NCBI GenBank assembly: GCA_027489175.1 | Contig: JAIYAE010000022.1 | Span: forward strand, 1 to 57,978 | Length of the DNA stretch: 57,978 nt | DNA from: Rhodobacter sp. | GTDB taxonomy: Bacteria > Pseudomonadota > Alphaproteobacteria > Rhodobacterales > Rhodobacteraceae | Direction: 5' to 3' | Shown here: piece by piece, positions 8,362 through 16,484 of the stretch | How the letters are laid out: the number at the start of each line of letters is the position of its first letter | Position numbering within the stretch: position 1 is the stretch's first letter | Notes under the pieces: generated by a model | What the model was told of the DNA's origin: nothing | Database searches by the model: none | Seen by the model: the letters and a program-made list of their open reading frames with translations, nothing else | Translations under genes and position numbers: made by a program

Positions 8362-9669
8362 CTATTTGAGACAGGCGCGCAGGCGTTCGAAACTGCCGTT
8401 CACCCCGGTTGCGGGCGCAGGCTCGGCCAGGAAAGCATCGAGCCCCGGCCAAAGCCGGATCGCCCGGTCCAGCATCGGGTCTGACCCAGAGGCGTAAAGA
8501 CCTGCCTGCACCATCATCTCGGCCCGGTCATAGGCCCCGAGCAGGGCGCGGGCGTCGCGGATCAGGGTGTTTTCCTCCTCGGTTGCGGCCTCGGGCAGGG
8601 ACCGCGAGACCGACCGCAGAAGATCGATCGCCGGAAAGCGGCCGCGTTCCGCGATGCGCCGGTCAAGGACCACATGGCCATCCAGCACCCCGCGCAGGAT
8701 ATCGGCCACCGGTTCTTCCATGTCAGACCCCGCGACAAGCACGGAAAAGACCGCCGTGATGTCGCCCGACCCCTCCGGCCCCGGACCGGCCCGTTCGGCC
8801 AGACCCATGATCGCCTGCGACAGCGAGGGGGGATAGCCGCGCAGCGATGCCTCTTCGCCACCGGCCAAGGCAACCTCACGATGCGCTTCGGCAAAGCGGG
8901 TCACCGAATCGACCAGGAGGAGGACATGCAGGCCCTGGTCGCGGAAATGCTCGGCCACAGCCATCGCGGTCAGTGCGCACATCCGGCGCATCAGGGGCGA
9001 CTGGTCCGAGGTTGCGGTGACGATCACACTTCGCGCCATGCCAGCGGGGCCAAGCACCCGCTCGGTAAACTCACGCAGTTCGCGACCGCGTTCGCCGACA
9101 AGGGCGATGACCACGACATCAGCTGCCACCCCCCGCGCGAAACGCGCCAGGAGCGAGGATTTTCCAACGCCCGAACCGGCGAAAAGACCGATCCGCTGAC
9201 CGCACACGAGGGGGAGCAGCGTGTCAAAGACCGCAACCCCGGTGGACAGGCGCGCGCCCAGCCGACGGCGGGACGCAGCGGCCGGGGCCGGCGCGCGCAA
9301 GGCCCGCGGAACCGCGCCGCGCAAAAGGGGCCGCCCGTCCAGCGCGCGACCCATCGGGTCAACCACCCGGCCGATCCAGCTGTCATCCGGCGCGATTTCG
9401 GCCTTGCCCAAAAGCTCCACCCGGTCACCGATGGCCATGCCGTCGCCGGAGGCATCCGGCAGCACCGAACAGCGGCCCGCGCTCAGGCGCAGGACCTCAC
9501 CCCCGGCGGCGCCATCGCGACTGTGGATCAGGACGCGATCGCCCAGCGTGGCGCCTTCAAGCCCGGAAATCTCAGCCAGGCCGCGGCGGGTTTCGACAAC
9601 GCGGCCCACCCGCCGGACGGAAGCTGAACCCGCAATCTCTGCCAGAAGGCCATCAAAAATTCCGCTCAC
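8362..9669 (-). CDS. fliI: Flagellum-specific export ATPase FliI
   Basis: The export ATPase, related to the F1 beta subunit, 435 residues. Walker A GSGVGKSS sits at about 165-172 and the Walker B/DSVTR region (HVLLLVDSVTRFAEAHREVAL) near 250; GYPPSL, typical of type III ATPases, is also present. Its own N-terminal beta domain is intact. The gene is transcribed alone, divergently from flgB, with 83 bases between. Partners FliH and FliJ are encoded elsewhere in the cluster (25605 and 14288). Confidence 0.95.
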   Translation of the reverse strand: MSGIFDGLLAEIAGSASVRRVGRVVETRRGLAEISGLEGATLGDRVLIHSRDGAAGGEVLRLSAGRCSVLPDASGDGMAIGDRVELLGKAEIAPDDSWIGRVVDPMGRALDGRPLLRGAVPRALRAPAPAAASRRRLGARLSTGVAVFDTLLPLVCGQRIGLFAGSGVGKSSLLARFARGVAADVVVIALVGERGRELREFTERVLGPAGMARSVIVTATSDQSPLMRRMCALTAMAVAEHFRDQGLHVLLLVDSVTRFAEAHREVALAGGEEASLRGYPPSLSQAIMGLAERAGPGPEGSGDITAVFSVLVAGSDMEEPVADILRGVLDGHVVLDRRIAERGRFPAIDLLRSVSRSLPEAATEEENTLIRDARALLGAYDRAEMMVQAGLYASGSDPMLDRAIRLWPGLDAFLAEPAPATGVNGSFERLRACLK

Positions 9670-9690
9670 GGGATTCTCCCTTTGTTCGCT

Positions 9691-9705
9691 TCAACCGTTT
9701 CTAAA
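9691..9705. promoter_or_regulatory. Weak CtrA-like site between fliI and flgB
   Basis: TCAA-CCGTTTC-TAAA keeps the N7 spacing and the CCG that follows the first half in the sites at 23934 and 50979, but two bases deviate from TTAA-N7-TTAA. It lies in the divergent fliI/flgB promoter gap. Low confidence alone; it gains weight from the other sites. Confidence 0.25.
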
Positions 9706-9752
9706 GGAATCACCCTTAAGCCTTGGTGAAGTTGGTCGAGGGAGAAGCCCCG

Positions 9753-10136
9753 ATGTTTGAGAAGCTGGAACTTACCCGGATGGCGCAGGCCCTTGCAGCG
9801 CATTCCGGTGCGCGGATGGGTGTCATCGCCCGGAACGTCGCCCATGCGGACACGCCGGGCTACAAGGCGCAGGACCTGCCGGCTTTCGCCGAGGTTTATG
9901 CGGCTGAAAGCGGCGGGATGCGGGCCACGCGGGCCGGGCATCTGACCGCGGGGGATGCCGGGTTCGTGCCACAGGTCCAACAGGCCCCGGGCCGTGAGGC
10001 GCCCAATGGCAACACCGTGTCGCTGGAAGGCGAAATGGTGAAGTCGGTAGAGGTGCGCCAGAACCACGAAATGGCGCTGGCGGTGTACCGGGCCACGTCC
10101 GACGTCATTCGCGCCAGCCTTGGCCGGTCACGGTAA
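9753..10136 (+). CDS. flgB: Flagellar proximal rod protein FlgB
   Basis: A proximal-rod subunit of 127 residues. The N-terminal rod motif is present (MAQALAAHSGARMGVIARNVAHADTPGYKAQDL), as is the C-terminal helix pair (VRQNHEMALAVYRATSDVIRASLG). A start at 9753 with GAGGGA upstream gives the usual length; a TTG at 9723 is possible but less likely. It heads a nine-gene rod/ring operon on the plus strand. Confidence 0.93.
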   Translation: MFEKLELTRMAQALAAHSGARMGVIARNVAHADTPGYKAQDLPAFAEVYAAESGGMRATRAGHLTAGDAGFVPQVQQAPGREAPNGNTVSLEGEMVKSVEVRQNHEMALAVYRATSDVIRASLGRSR

Positions 10137-10148
10137 GGGGGCGCAAAG

Positions 10149-10532
10149 ATGAGCAACGATCTTCTGACATCCCTTTCCTTCGCCGCCTCCGGGATGGAGG
10201 CGCAGGCGATGCGGCTGCGGCATGTGTCCGAAAACATCGCCAACGCCGACACCCCCGGCTACCAGCGCAAGGTGATGAGCTTTGACCAGGCCATGGAGAC
10301 CGGGCTGGTTGAACCCGGAAAGGTGCGGCTGGACCGCTCTGACCTGGTCAAGATTTACGACCCCGGCCATCCCCTGGCCGATGCCACTGGTCACTACGAC
10401 GGCTCGAATGTCGATCTGGTGATTGAAATCGCTGACGCGCGCGAAGCGCAACGCAGCTACGAGGCGAACCTTCGGATGTTCGATCAGACCCGTCAAATGA
10501 CGCAAAGTCTGTTCGACCTTCTGCGCCGATAG
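10149..10532 (+). CDS. flgC: Flagellar proximal rod protein FlgC
   Basis: A rod subunit of 127 residues. The motif ASGMEAQAMRLRHVSENIANADTPGYQRK is the rod/hook family N-terminal helix and ANADTPGY turn, and the C-terminal EANLRMFDQTRQM helix completes it. It lies 12 bases after flgB with a GGGGG-rich leader and 12 bases before fliE, all in one operon. Confidence 0.94.
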   Translation: MSNDLLTSLSFAASGMEAQAMRLRHVSENIANADTPGYQRKVMSFDQAMETGLVEPGKVRLDRSDLVKIYDPGHPLADATGHYDGSNVDLVIEIADAREAQRSYEANLRMFDQTRQMTQSLFDLLRR

Positions 10533-10544
10533 AGGAGATCTAGA

Positions 10545-10835
10545 ATGGATACGACGACCTCTCTGGTCAGCCAGGCCTATGCGAATGCCCGCACAGCCGC
10601 CGCCCCGCAGCCAAAGGCTGACGGGGCGGCGGAAGGCTTCGCCAAGCTGGCCGGCAATTTCATGGGCGCGCTGCAAGACCATGAGGCGACCGCCCGCGCT
10701 GCAATGACCGGGGGGGCCGACCCGCATGCCCTGGTTCAAGCGCTCGCCTCGTCACAAATGGCGGTGGAAACCGTGGCCACGGTGCGCGACCGCGTGGTTG
10801 AGGCCTATCAGGAAATCCTGAGGATGCCGGTATGA
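10545..10835 (+). CDS. fliE: MS ring-rod junction protein FliE
   Basis: FliE links the MS ring to the proximal rod and is an early export substrate. The 96-residue product shows the family pattern: a variable N-terminus, then GFAKLAGNFMGALQDHE, and a conserved C-terminal segment PHALVQALASSQMAVETVATVRDRVVEAYQEILRMPV. It overlaps fliQ by ATGA. Confidence 0.92.
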   Translation: MDTTTSLVSQAYANARTAAAPQPKADGAAEGFAKLAGNFMGALQDHEATARAAMTGGADPHALVQALASSQMAVETVATVRDRVVEAYQEILRMPV

Positions 10836-11098
10836 CCGAGGGTCTGATCTATGACGTCATGCGTCAGGGCCTGTGGGTGGCGGTGCTGATCTCGGCCCCC
10901 TTGCTGACCGTGGCGCTGGTTGCGGGCGTGGTCGTGGGGTTGTTCCAGGCCCTCACCTCGATCCAGGAGATGACGCTGACCTTTGTGCCCAAGGCGGCGC
11001 TGATGATGGTCGTCTTCTGGGTGTCGATGAGCTTCATGACCTCGACCCTCGTGTCCTTCTTTGCCGATACGATCATCCCCCAGATCGCGGGAAGCTGA
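10832..11098 (+). CDS. fliQ: Flagellar export apparatus protein FliQ
   Basis: An 88-residue integral membrane export-gate subunit with two hydrophobic helices, about residues 15-38 and 50-75. The conserved ALTSIQEMTLTFVPK between them identifies FliQ. Embedding fliQ inside the rod operon, away from fliP and fliR, is a typical alphaproteobacterial arrangement. The stop is one base before the flgF ATG. Confidence 0.95.
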   Translation: MTEGLIYDVMRQGLWVAVLISAPLLTVALVAGVVVGLFQALTSIQEMTLTFVPKAALMMVVFWVSMSFMTSTLVSFFADTIIPQIAGS

Positions 11099-11099
11099 C

Positions 11100-11810
11100 A
11101 TGGACGCCGCAGGATACACCACCTTGAACCGCCAATCGGGCCTGATGCGCGAAATGGCGGTGGTCGCGAACAACCTTGCCAATGCCTCGACCACCGGCTT
11201 CCGGCGCGAGGGCGTGGTGTTCTCGGAATATGTCGCGGCGATGGACAGTGACCCGTCGCTGTCGATGGCCCATGCCAGCGGGCGCCATGTCGACCTGGGT
11301 CAGGCGACGATCAGCCAGACCGGCGGCAGCTTTGACTTTGCCATCCAGGGCGACGGATTCTTCCTGATCGAAACGCCGGAGGGGGAACGGTTGACCCGCG
11401 CCGGCAGCTTCACCCCCTCCGCCGAGGGGGAGCTGGTCACGCCCGACGGTTACCGCCTGCTGGATGCGGGCGGCGCGCCGGTCTTTATTCCGCCGGATGC
11501 GCGGGCCGTTGCCATGGCCAGTGATGGCACGCTGTCGTCGAATGGGGAACCGATTGCCCGGATCGGCCTTTGGCAACCGACGGACCCGATGGCGCTGCGC
11601 CACCAGTCCGGCACGCTTTTCGCCGCCGATGCGCTGGAGCCGGTGGAAGGCGGGGTCGTCCTGCAAGGGATGCTTGAGGACAGCAACGTCGAACCGGTGT
11701 CCGAGATCACGCGGATGATCACCGTCCAGCGCGCCTATGAGATGGGCCAGAAATTCCTTGACGCCGAAGACCAGCGGGTTCGCGGCGTGATCCAGGCACT
11801 TGGCAGGTAA
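11100..11810 (+). CDS. flgF: Flagellar proximal rod protein FlgF
   Basis: A 236-residue rod protein of the FlgE/F/G family. The N-terminal helix (LMREMAVVANNLANASTTGFRREGV), an FlgF-type GQATISQTGGSFDFAIQGDGFF core, and the C-terminal NVEPVSEITRMITVQRAYEMGQKFLDAEDQR are all visible. The start at 11100 directly follows the fliQ stop; an in-frame upstream codon at 11061 would overlap fliQ. Confidence 0.94.
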   Translation: MDAAGYTTLNRQSGLMREMAVVANNLANASTTGFRREGVVFSEYVAAMDSDPSLSMAHASGRHVDLGQATISQTGGSFDFAIQGDGFFLIETPEGERLTRAGSFTPSAEGELVTPDGYRLLDAGGAPVFIPPDARAVAMASDGTLSSNGEPIARIGLWQPTDPMALRHQSGTLFAADALEPVEGGVVLQGMLEDSNVEPVSEITRMITVQRAYEMGQKFLDAEDQRVRGVIQALGR

Positions 11811-11819
11811 GGAACTGAA

Positions 11820-12605
11820 ATGAAAGCGCTTCAGATCGCGGCGACGGGCATGGCGGCCCAGCAGATGAAGGTCGATGTTGTGTCCAACAACCTCGCCAAC
11901 ATGTCGACCACGGGCTACAACCCCCGCCGCGCCGACTTTGCCGATCTGCATTACCAGCAGATGGCGCGTCCCGGCAGCCTGACGGCGGAAGATGGCAGCA
12001 TGCTGCCGACCGGCATCCAGATTGGCCTTGGGGTGCGGCCTGCCAGCGTGTCGGTGGTCCTGGGCCAGGGATCGCTCGATGCAACCGGGGCTGACCTTGA
12101 CGTCGCGATTGAAGGCAATGGCTATATCGAGGTCACCATGCCTTCGGGCCTGACCGGCTATACCCGTGACGGGTCGCTGAAGCGGTCGGCGGAGGGGGTG
12201 ATTGTCACCTCGGACGGCTATCCGGTGGTCCCCGGCATCACCATTCCTGCCGATGCGCGCGGCATCACGATCAGCGCCACGGGCGAGGTCTGGGCCGACT
12301 TCGCCGACCGGTTGGAGCCGGAGCAGCTGGGCCAGCTGACCCTTTCCAGCTTTTCCAACGAAAAGGGGCTTGAGGCGATCGGGTCGAACCTTTTCCTGGA
12401 AAGCCCGGCATCCGGCCCGGCCTTCTCGGGTGCGCCGGGGCAGGACGGGTTGGGCACGTTGCGGCAGGGCTATCTGGAAAGCAGCTCTGTCGACGCGGTG
12501 CGCGAGGTGACCGAGCTGATCAAGGCCCAGCGCGGCTATGAGCTGAATGCCAAGGTCATCACCGCCGCCGACCAGATGCTGGCCGCAACCACGCAGGTGC
12601 GGTGA
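11820..12605 (+). CDS. flgG: Flagellar distal rod protein FlgG
   Basis: The distal rod subunit, 261 residues, the family's standard size. Diagnostic segments are MKALQIAATGMAAQQMKVDVVSNNLANMSTTGY at the start, YRADFADLHYQ-like RRADFADLHYQQM, and the C-terminal VDAVREVTELIKAQRGYELNAKVITAADQML. The stop overlaps the next start as TGATG. Confidence 0.96.
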   Translation: MKALQIAATGMAAQQMKVDVVSNNLANMSTTGYNPRRADFADLHYQQMARPGSLTAEDGSMLPTGIQIGLGVRPASVSVVLGQGSLDATGADLDVAIEGNGYIEVTMPSGLTGYTRDGSLKRSAEGVIVTSDGYPVVPGITIPADARGITISATGEVWADFADRLEPEQLGQLTLSSFSNEKGLEAIGSNLFLESPASGPAFSGAPGQDGLGTLRQGYLESSSVDAVREVTELIKAQRGYELNAKVITAADQMLAATTQVR

Positions 12606-13024
12606 TGTGGCGTGGTCTTGTTTTTCTGCTGTTGGCAACGCCCGCGCTGGCCGAGAGCGTTGTGGCCACCCGCACCTTGCGGCCGAACACCGTGATCGGC
12701 CCCGAGGATCTGACCGTGGTCGACGCCGTTCTTCCGGGTGCGCTGTCCGATCCGGCGCTTGCCCTTGGGCTGGAAACGCGGGTGGCCATCTACGCGGGTC
12801 GCCCGGTTCTGCAGGCCGATCTTGGCAGCCCGACCCTTGTCCAGCGCAACCAGGTGGTCAGCCTTGTCTATCTGGCCGGCAGTCTTGCCATCTCGGCCGA
12901 GGGGCGCGCGCTGTCGCGTGGGTCCGAGGGTGAGACGGTCCGCGCAATCAACCTTGCTTCCCGCACCACCGTCAGCGGCCGGATCGGCCCGGACGGCGCG
13001 GTTTATGTCGGATGGGATGAATGA
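12605..13024 (+). CDS. flgA: P-ring chaperone FlgA
   Basis: A periplasmic protein that assists P-ring assembly. The 139-residue product starts with a signal peptide (WRGLVFLLLATPALAES) and contains the SAF-type beta-clip core ATRTLRPNTVIGPEDL, followed by GRPVLQADL and a C-terminal INLASRTTVSGRIGPDGAV-V. It is shorter than enterobacterial FlgA and lacks its N-terminal extension, as often seen in alphaproteobacteria. The ATG at 12605 makes a TGATG junction with flgG; a GTG at 12602 is adjacent. The P-ring gene flgI, usually next, is absent here. Confidence 0.9.
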   Translation: MWRGLVFLLLATPALAESVVATRTLRPNTVIGPEDLTVVDAVLPGALSDPALALGLETRVAIYAGRPVLQADLGSPTLVQRNQVVSLVYLAGSLAISAEGRALSRGSEGETVRAINLASRTTVSGRIGPDGAVYVGWDE

Positions 13025-13025
13025 C

Positions 13026-13751
13026 ATGCTGATGCGATCTTCTCTTGTGCTTGTGGTCCTGACCGCTGGCTGCGGAAAACTGGGCCAGGTCGGCCGCGCG
13101 CCGGAATTTTCCTCGCTGGAAGGGAGCGCGCAGCACTATGCCATGTACTCGGCCAACCTGCCTGAAGATCAGGCAGCGGCAGCGCCGTCGGATGCGTCCT
13201 CGCTGTGGACGGCGGGCACGGACTCGCTGTTCGGCGACCGGCGGGCCGCGCAGCGCGGCGATATCCTGACCGTGGTGATCGAAATCGACGACAGTGCTGA
13301 GATTTCAAACTCATCCGGGCGCAACCGCAGCGGTCAGCAAAGTGGTGGCCTGCCCGAGTTTCTTGGCATTCCGCAGCGGATCAACGAAAGCCTGCCCGAT
13401 GGCGCCAGCATGGCCGACGCCTTCGATATGGAGTCTTCTTCGACCTTCCGGGGTTCAGGCAACGTCGCCCGCAATGAGCAGCTGACCCTGCGCATCGCCG
13501 CGACCGTGGTCGAGGAACTGCCGAACGGCGTCTTGCGGATCGAGGGCCAGCAAGAGGTGCGCGTCAACTTCGAACTGCGCGAGCTGGTTGTGACCGGTTT
13601 TGTCCGCCCGATCGACATCTCGCGCCAGAACGAGATCACCTATGACAAAATCGCCGGCGCGCGGATCGCCTACGGCGGGCGCGGGCAGATCACGGACGTG
13701 CAGCAACCGACCTACGGCCAGCAGGCCGCAGACATCATCCTGCCGTTCTGA
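13026..13751 (+). CDS. flgH: L-ring lipoprotein FlgH
   Basis: The outer-membrane L-ring subunit, about 241 residues. A lipoprotein signal ends in LTAGC, with the acylated cysteine at residue 16 from this start. FlgH landmarks follow: SLWTAGTDSLFGDRRAAQRGDILTVVIEI, then SGNVARNEQLTLRIAATVVEELPNGVLRIEGQQEVRVNFE and VTGFVRPIDISRQNEITYDKIAGARIAYGGRGQ. ATGs at 13017, 13026 and 13032 are all in frame; the first overlaps flgA. Six bases separate it from fliL. Confidence 0.94.
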   Translation: MLMRSSLVLVVLTAGCGKLGQVGRAPEFSSLEGSAQHYAMYSANLPEDQAAAAPSDASSLWTAGTDSLFGDRRAAQRGDILTVVIEIDDSAEISNSSGRNRSGQQSGGLPEFLGIPQRINESLPDGASMADAFDMESSSTFRGSGNVARNEQLTLRIAATVVEELPNGVLRIEGQQEVRVNFELRELVVTGFVRPIDISRQNEITYDKIAGARIAYGGRGQITDVQQPTYGQQAADIILPF

Positions 13752-13756
13752 CCATC

Positions 13757-14281
13757 ATGGGAAAACTTCTTCCAATCTTGTTGGCGCTGGTGGGGCTAGG
13801 CGGTGGACTTGGCGCAGGCCTCATGTTGCGGCCGGATCCCGGGGCGACCGACGCCGCCCATGGTGAGGGCGATGCACCGGCGAAAGCGGACGGCGAACAT
13901 GCAGCCGAAGCAGACGGTGAACACGCGGCCGAGGACGGGGCGGAAGACGGGGCAGAGGCCCCGGAATACGTCAAGCTGAACAACCAGTTCGTTGTCCCCG
14001 TGGTCGACCAGGGCCGGGTGTCGGCAATGGTGGTCCTGTCGCTGTCGCTCGAAGTAGAGACCGGGAGCACCGAAACCGTCTACCAACACGAGCCCAAGCT
14101 GCGCGATGTCTTCCTGCAGGTGCTGTTCGATCATGCCAATGTTGGCGGGTTCAGCGGCTCGTTTACCGATGGGTCGAACCTGATCGTTCTGCGCACGACG
14201 CTGAAGGAAGCCGCTGGCCAGGTCCTTGGGACCGTGGTGAAAGATGTGCTGATCACCGATATCGCGCGCCAGGACAGCTGA
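13757..14281 (+). CDS. fliL: Flagellar basal body-associated protein FliL (first copy)
   Basis: A single-pass inner-membrane protein, 174 residues, associated with stator function. It has one N-terminal membrane helix (LLPILLALVGLGGGLGAGLML), an acidic linker with the tandem repeat ADGEHAAE (twice, then DGAE twice) at about residues 38-67, and a FliL C-terminal domain (YVKLNNQFVVPVVDQGRVSAMVVLSLSLEVE, ending in KDVLITDIARQDS). It closes the rod operon. A second, divergent FliL-like protein lies at 23401. Confidence 0.9.
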   Translation: MGKLLPILLALVGLGGGLGAGLMLRPDPGATDAAHGEGDAPAKADGEHAAEADGEHAAEDGAEDGAEAPEYVKLNNQFVVPVVDQGRVSAMVVLSLSLEVETGSTETVYQHEPKLRDVFLQVLFDHANVGGFSGSFTDGSNLIVLRTTLKEAAGQVLGTVVKDVLITDIARQDS

Positions 14282-14287
14282 CGTCCT

Positions 14288-14629
14288 TCAGCGCTTGCCC
14301 AGCAGTTTGGCCGCGATCCCGCGCAAGGCGTGGACGCGGCCAAAAGCCATTTCCGCCTCGGCCCGCGCCGCCATGGCCTCGGCCGTCTGCCGGGCGATGA
14401 CGGTGTTCAGCTCTGCCTTGCGCGCATCGGCCCAGCGCCGATAGTCGCATGCGACCAGCCCTGCGAGCATTTCGGGAAGGTCTGCCGGTTCGGCGGCCTT
14501 GTCGATCGCGGTCATCTGCGCACGGCTCCGGTCCAGCCGGGCCGACGCCTGCCGCATCTGGCCCAAACGATGCTCCAACATGAGATCCGCCAGCGCCGCC
14601 AACTTTTCAAGGTCCTTGGCGCGGGTCAT
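14288..14629 (-). CDS. fliJ: FliJ-like flagellar export protein
   Basis: A 113-residue, highly charged helical protein downstream of flhB: KDLEKLAALADLMLEHRLGQMRQASARLDRSRAQM, then a second helix rich in Ala/Arg/Glu. Coiled-coil heptads run through most of it. Size, composition and export-operon position fit FliJ, the central stalk of the export ATPase. Sequence alone is weak evidence since coiled coils look alike. It starts with ATG overlapping the flhB stop (ATGA). Confidence 0.6.
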   Translation of the reverse strand: MTRAKDLEKLAALADLMLEHRLGQMRQASARLDRSRAQMTAIDKAAEPADLPEMLAGLVACDYRRWADARKAELNTVIARQTAEAMAARAEAEMAFGRVHALRGIAAKLLGKR

Positions 14630-15705
14630 CGCTTGGCCGCCTTCTTGCGCATCGCATCGGCAAAGCGGATCGCTGCGGCCACCGCGCGATAGTGTTCGCT
14701 GCACACTTCCTGGCCAAGCTCGACCGTGGCAAAGATCGCGCGGGCGGTCGGCGGGTCGCTGTGCAGCGGGATGCCATGCTCTGCCGCGCGCTGGCGGATG
14801 ACGGCAGCGATCTCGTCCACCCCCTTGGCCACACAGACCGGCGCGCCGCCCTTTGCGCGGTCCCATTTCAAGGCGACCGCATAGTGCGTCGGGTTCACCA
14901 CCACGACGTCGGCCGTGGCAACATCAGTCAGCATGCGGTTTGTCGCCACATCCTGCGCCTTCTGCCGACGGGCCGCTTTCAGATGGGGGTCGCCTTCGCT
15001 TTCCTTGAACTCATCCATCAGCTCTTTGCGCGACATCTTGTTGCGGTTCCGGTGCAAGTGAACCTGCCACAGGAAATCCACCCCGCCCAGAACTAGGACG
15101 ACCAGCAGGATGATGAACAGAAACTCTACCGTCAGCCGGGACAGGACCATGCTCGATAGCGCCGGGGATAGGTAGATCGTGGCCAGAATCTCCTCCAGCC
15201 GGGCGCTGAGGAAGATGTAGAGGATCACCGAAACGAGGCAGAGCTTCGCCATGCTTTTGGCGAATTCCATCAGGCCTTCCGCGCCGAACTTGTGCTTTGC
15301 CGTGGCGATCGGCGAAATCCGCGACAGTTTCGGGGCGAGGTTGGAGGGCGTCAGCAAAAAGCTGCGCGTGGTGATGGCCACCAGCAGAACCGCGATTGGC
15401 GGCAGGATCAGCAGGGCAAGCGGCGGCCCGGCAAAGCTGATCATCAGGCCGCCGAGTGGCCCGGAGGCCCCGTTGGTCATCTGACGCGACAGGCTGTCAG
15501 ACTGGTCCAGCAGCACCATTCCGGCTGTGCCCGCCGATTGGACCACCCAACCACCGATCGACACCAGACCCAGAAGGAACCCCGCGGTCGAGGCGGCCGT
15601 CAACAGATCGGGCGACCGGGGAACATCGCCCTTCTTCCGCGCCTCTTGCAGCTTTTGCGGTGAGGGGTCGTGTTCCTTGTCGGTATCGTCGTCTTCCCCG
15701 CTCAT
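14626..15705 (-). CDS. flhB: Flagellar export gate protein FlhB
   Basis: A 359-residue export-gate component that switches substrate specificity. Four hydrophobic helices lie in the first ~210 residues and a cytoplasmic domain follows. The self-cleavage motif NPTH is at 271-274 (VVVVNPTHYAVALKW), with the substrate-recognition CVAKGVDEIAAVIRQRAAEHGIPL after it. The N-terminal signature DKEHDPSPQKLQEARKKGDVPRS is typical. It overlaps fliR upstream and fliJ downstream by four bases each. Confidence 0.97.
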   Translation of the reverse strand: MSGEDDDTDKEHDPSPQKLQEARKKGDVPRSPDLLTAASTAGFLLGLVSIGGWVVQSAGTAGMVLLDQSDSLSRQMTNGASGPLGGLMISFAGPPLALLILPPIAVLLVAITTRSFLLTPSNLAPKLSRISPIATAKHKFGAEGLMEFAKSMAKLCLVSVILYIFLSARLEEILATIYLSPALSSMVLSRLTVEFLFIILLVVLVLGGVDFLWQVHLHRNRNKMSRKELMDEFKESEGDPHLKAARRQKAQDVATNRMLTDVATADVVVVNPTHYAVALKWDRAKGGAPVCVAKGVDEIAAVIRQRAAEHGIPLHSDPPTARAIFATVELGQEVCSEHYRAVAAAIRFADAMRKKAAKR

Positions 15706-16484
15706 GGCGCGCCCGAGAAGGGGTCAATCAGGAAGGCGTCAAAGGCTTGCAGCCATACCGACAGGATCAGCGGGGTTGCCACGGCCAGCAGGGCCAGCCC
15801 GCCAAGGGTCAACGCGGGCGCCCCCACCATCGAGACCATCAGCTGCGGCATGGCCCGGTTGATCGCGCCAAGTGCCAGGTTGTAGATCATCGAAGCGATG
15901 ACGAACGGCGCGGCAAGCGTGAAGGCCAGGCTGAATGTCTGGCTGGCCAGACCGACGCCCCAATCCGCCACGGCCCGCGCGTCGGGATAGCCGCCCGCGG
16001 GCAGGATGTCATAGGACAGGATCATCAGTTGGGCCGCCTTGACATGCAGCCCCGCGCCCAGGGCAAGCGCCACTCCAGCAATCAGGAACAGGTTGCCGAT
16101 GGCGGGCTGCGGCTCGGGTGCCGCGCCGGCGAAGAGCTGCGACAGGGTGGTGGCCTGGGCGATGATGGACGCTGCGGTTTGCAAGGTCAGCAGGAAAAGC
16201 CGCATCCCAAGACCAAGGATCAGCCCTGCCACCGCCTCTCCCGCCAGGGGGGCCAGCGCCGGGGCCGGGCCAAAAGCCTCAATCTCGGGGGCAAGGACAG
16301 GGGTCACCACCGCCGTGAAGCAGACGACCAGGGCCAGCTTGATCCGCTGCGGCACCGCCATGTCGCCAAAACCCGGCATCAGGGCCAGCACGGCCCCGAC
16401 CCGGACAAAGACCAGCGCCGCCGCCCAGATCACGCCTTGCGCAAGGTCAAGCAGACCCGCAAGGCCTTCCAGAACCTCGTTCAT
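15702..16484 (-). CDS. fliR: Flagellar export gate protein FliR
   Basis: A 260-residue polytopic membrane protein with about six hydrophobic segments. FliR landmarks: LVFVRVGAVLALMPGFGDMAVPQRIKLALV near residues 25-54, the GLILGLGMRLFLLTLQTAASIIAQATTLSQLFAG block, and the RAMPQLMVSMVGAPALTLGGLALLAV end. It overlaps flhA and flhB by four bases each, so the gate genes flhA-fliR-flhB are coupled. Confidence 0.95.
   Translation of the reverse strand: MNEVLEGLAGLLDLAQGVIWAAALVFVRVGAVLALMPGFGDMAVPQRIKLALVVCFTAVVTPVLAPEIEAFGPAPALAPLAGEAVAGLILGLGMRLFLLTLQTAASIIAQATTLSQLFAGAAPEPQPAIGNLFLIAGVALALGAGLHVKAAQLMILSYDILPAGGYPDARAVADWGVGLASQTFSLAFTLAAPFVIASMIYNLALGAINRAMPQLMVSMVGAPALTLGGLALLAVATPLILSVWLQAFDAFLIDPFSGAP

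Noticed and set aside
8237..8497. 86-codon frame running into fliI
   Set aside because: It overlaps the 3' end of fliI on the other strand for most of its length, and has no recognisable product.
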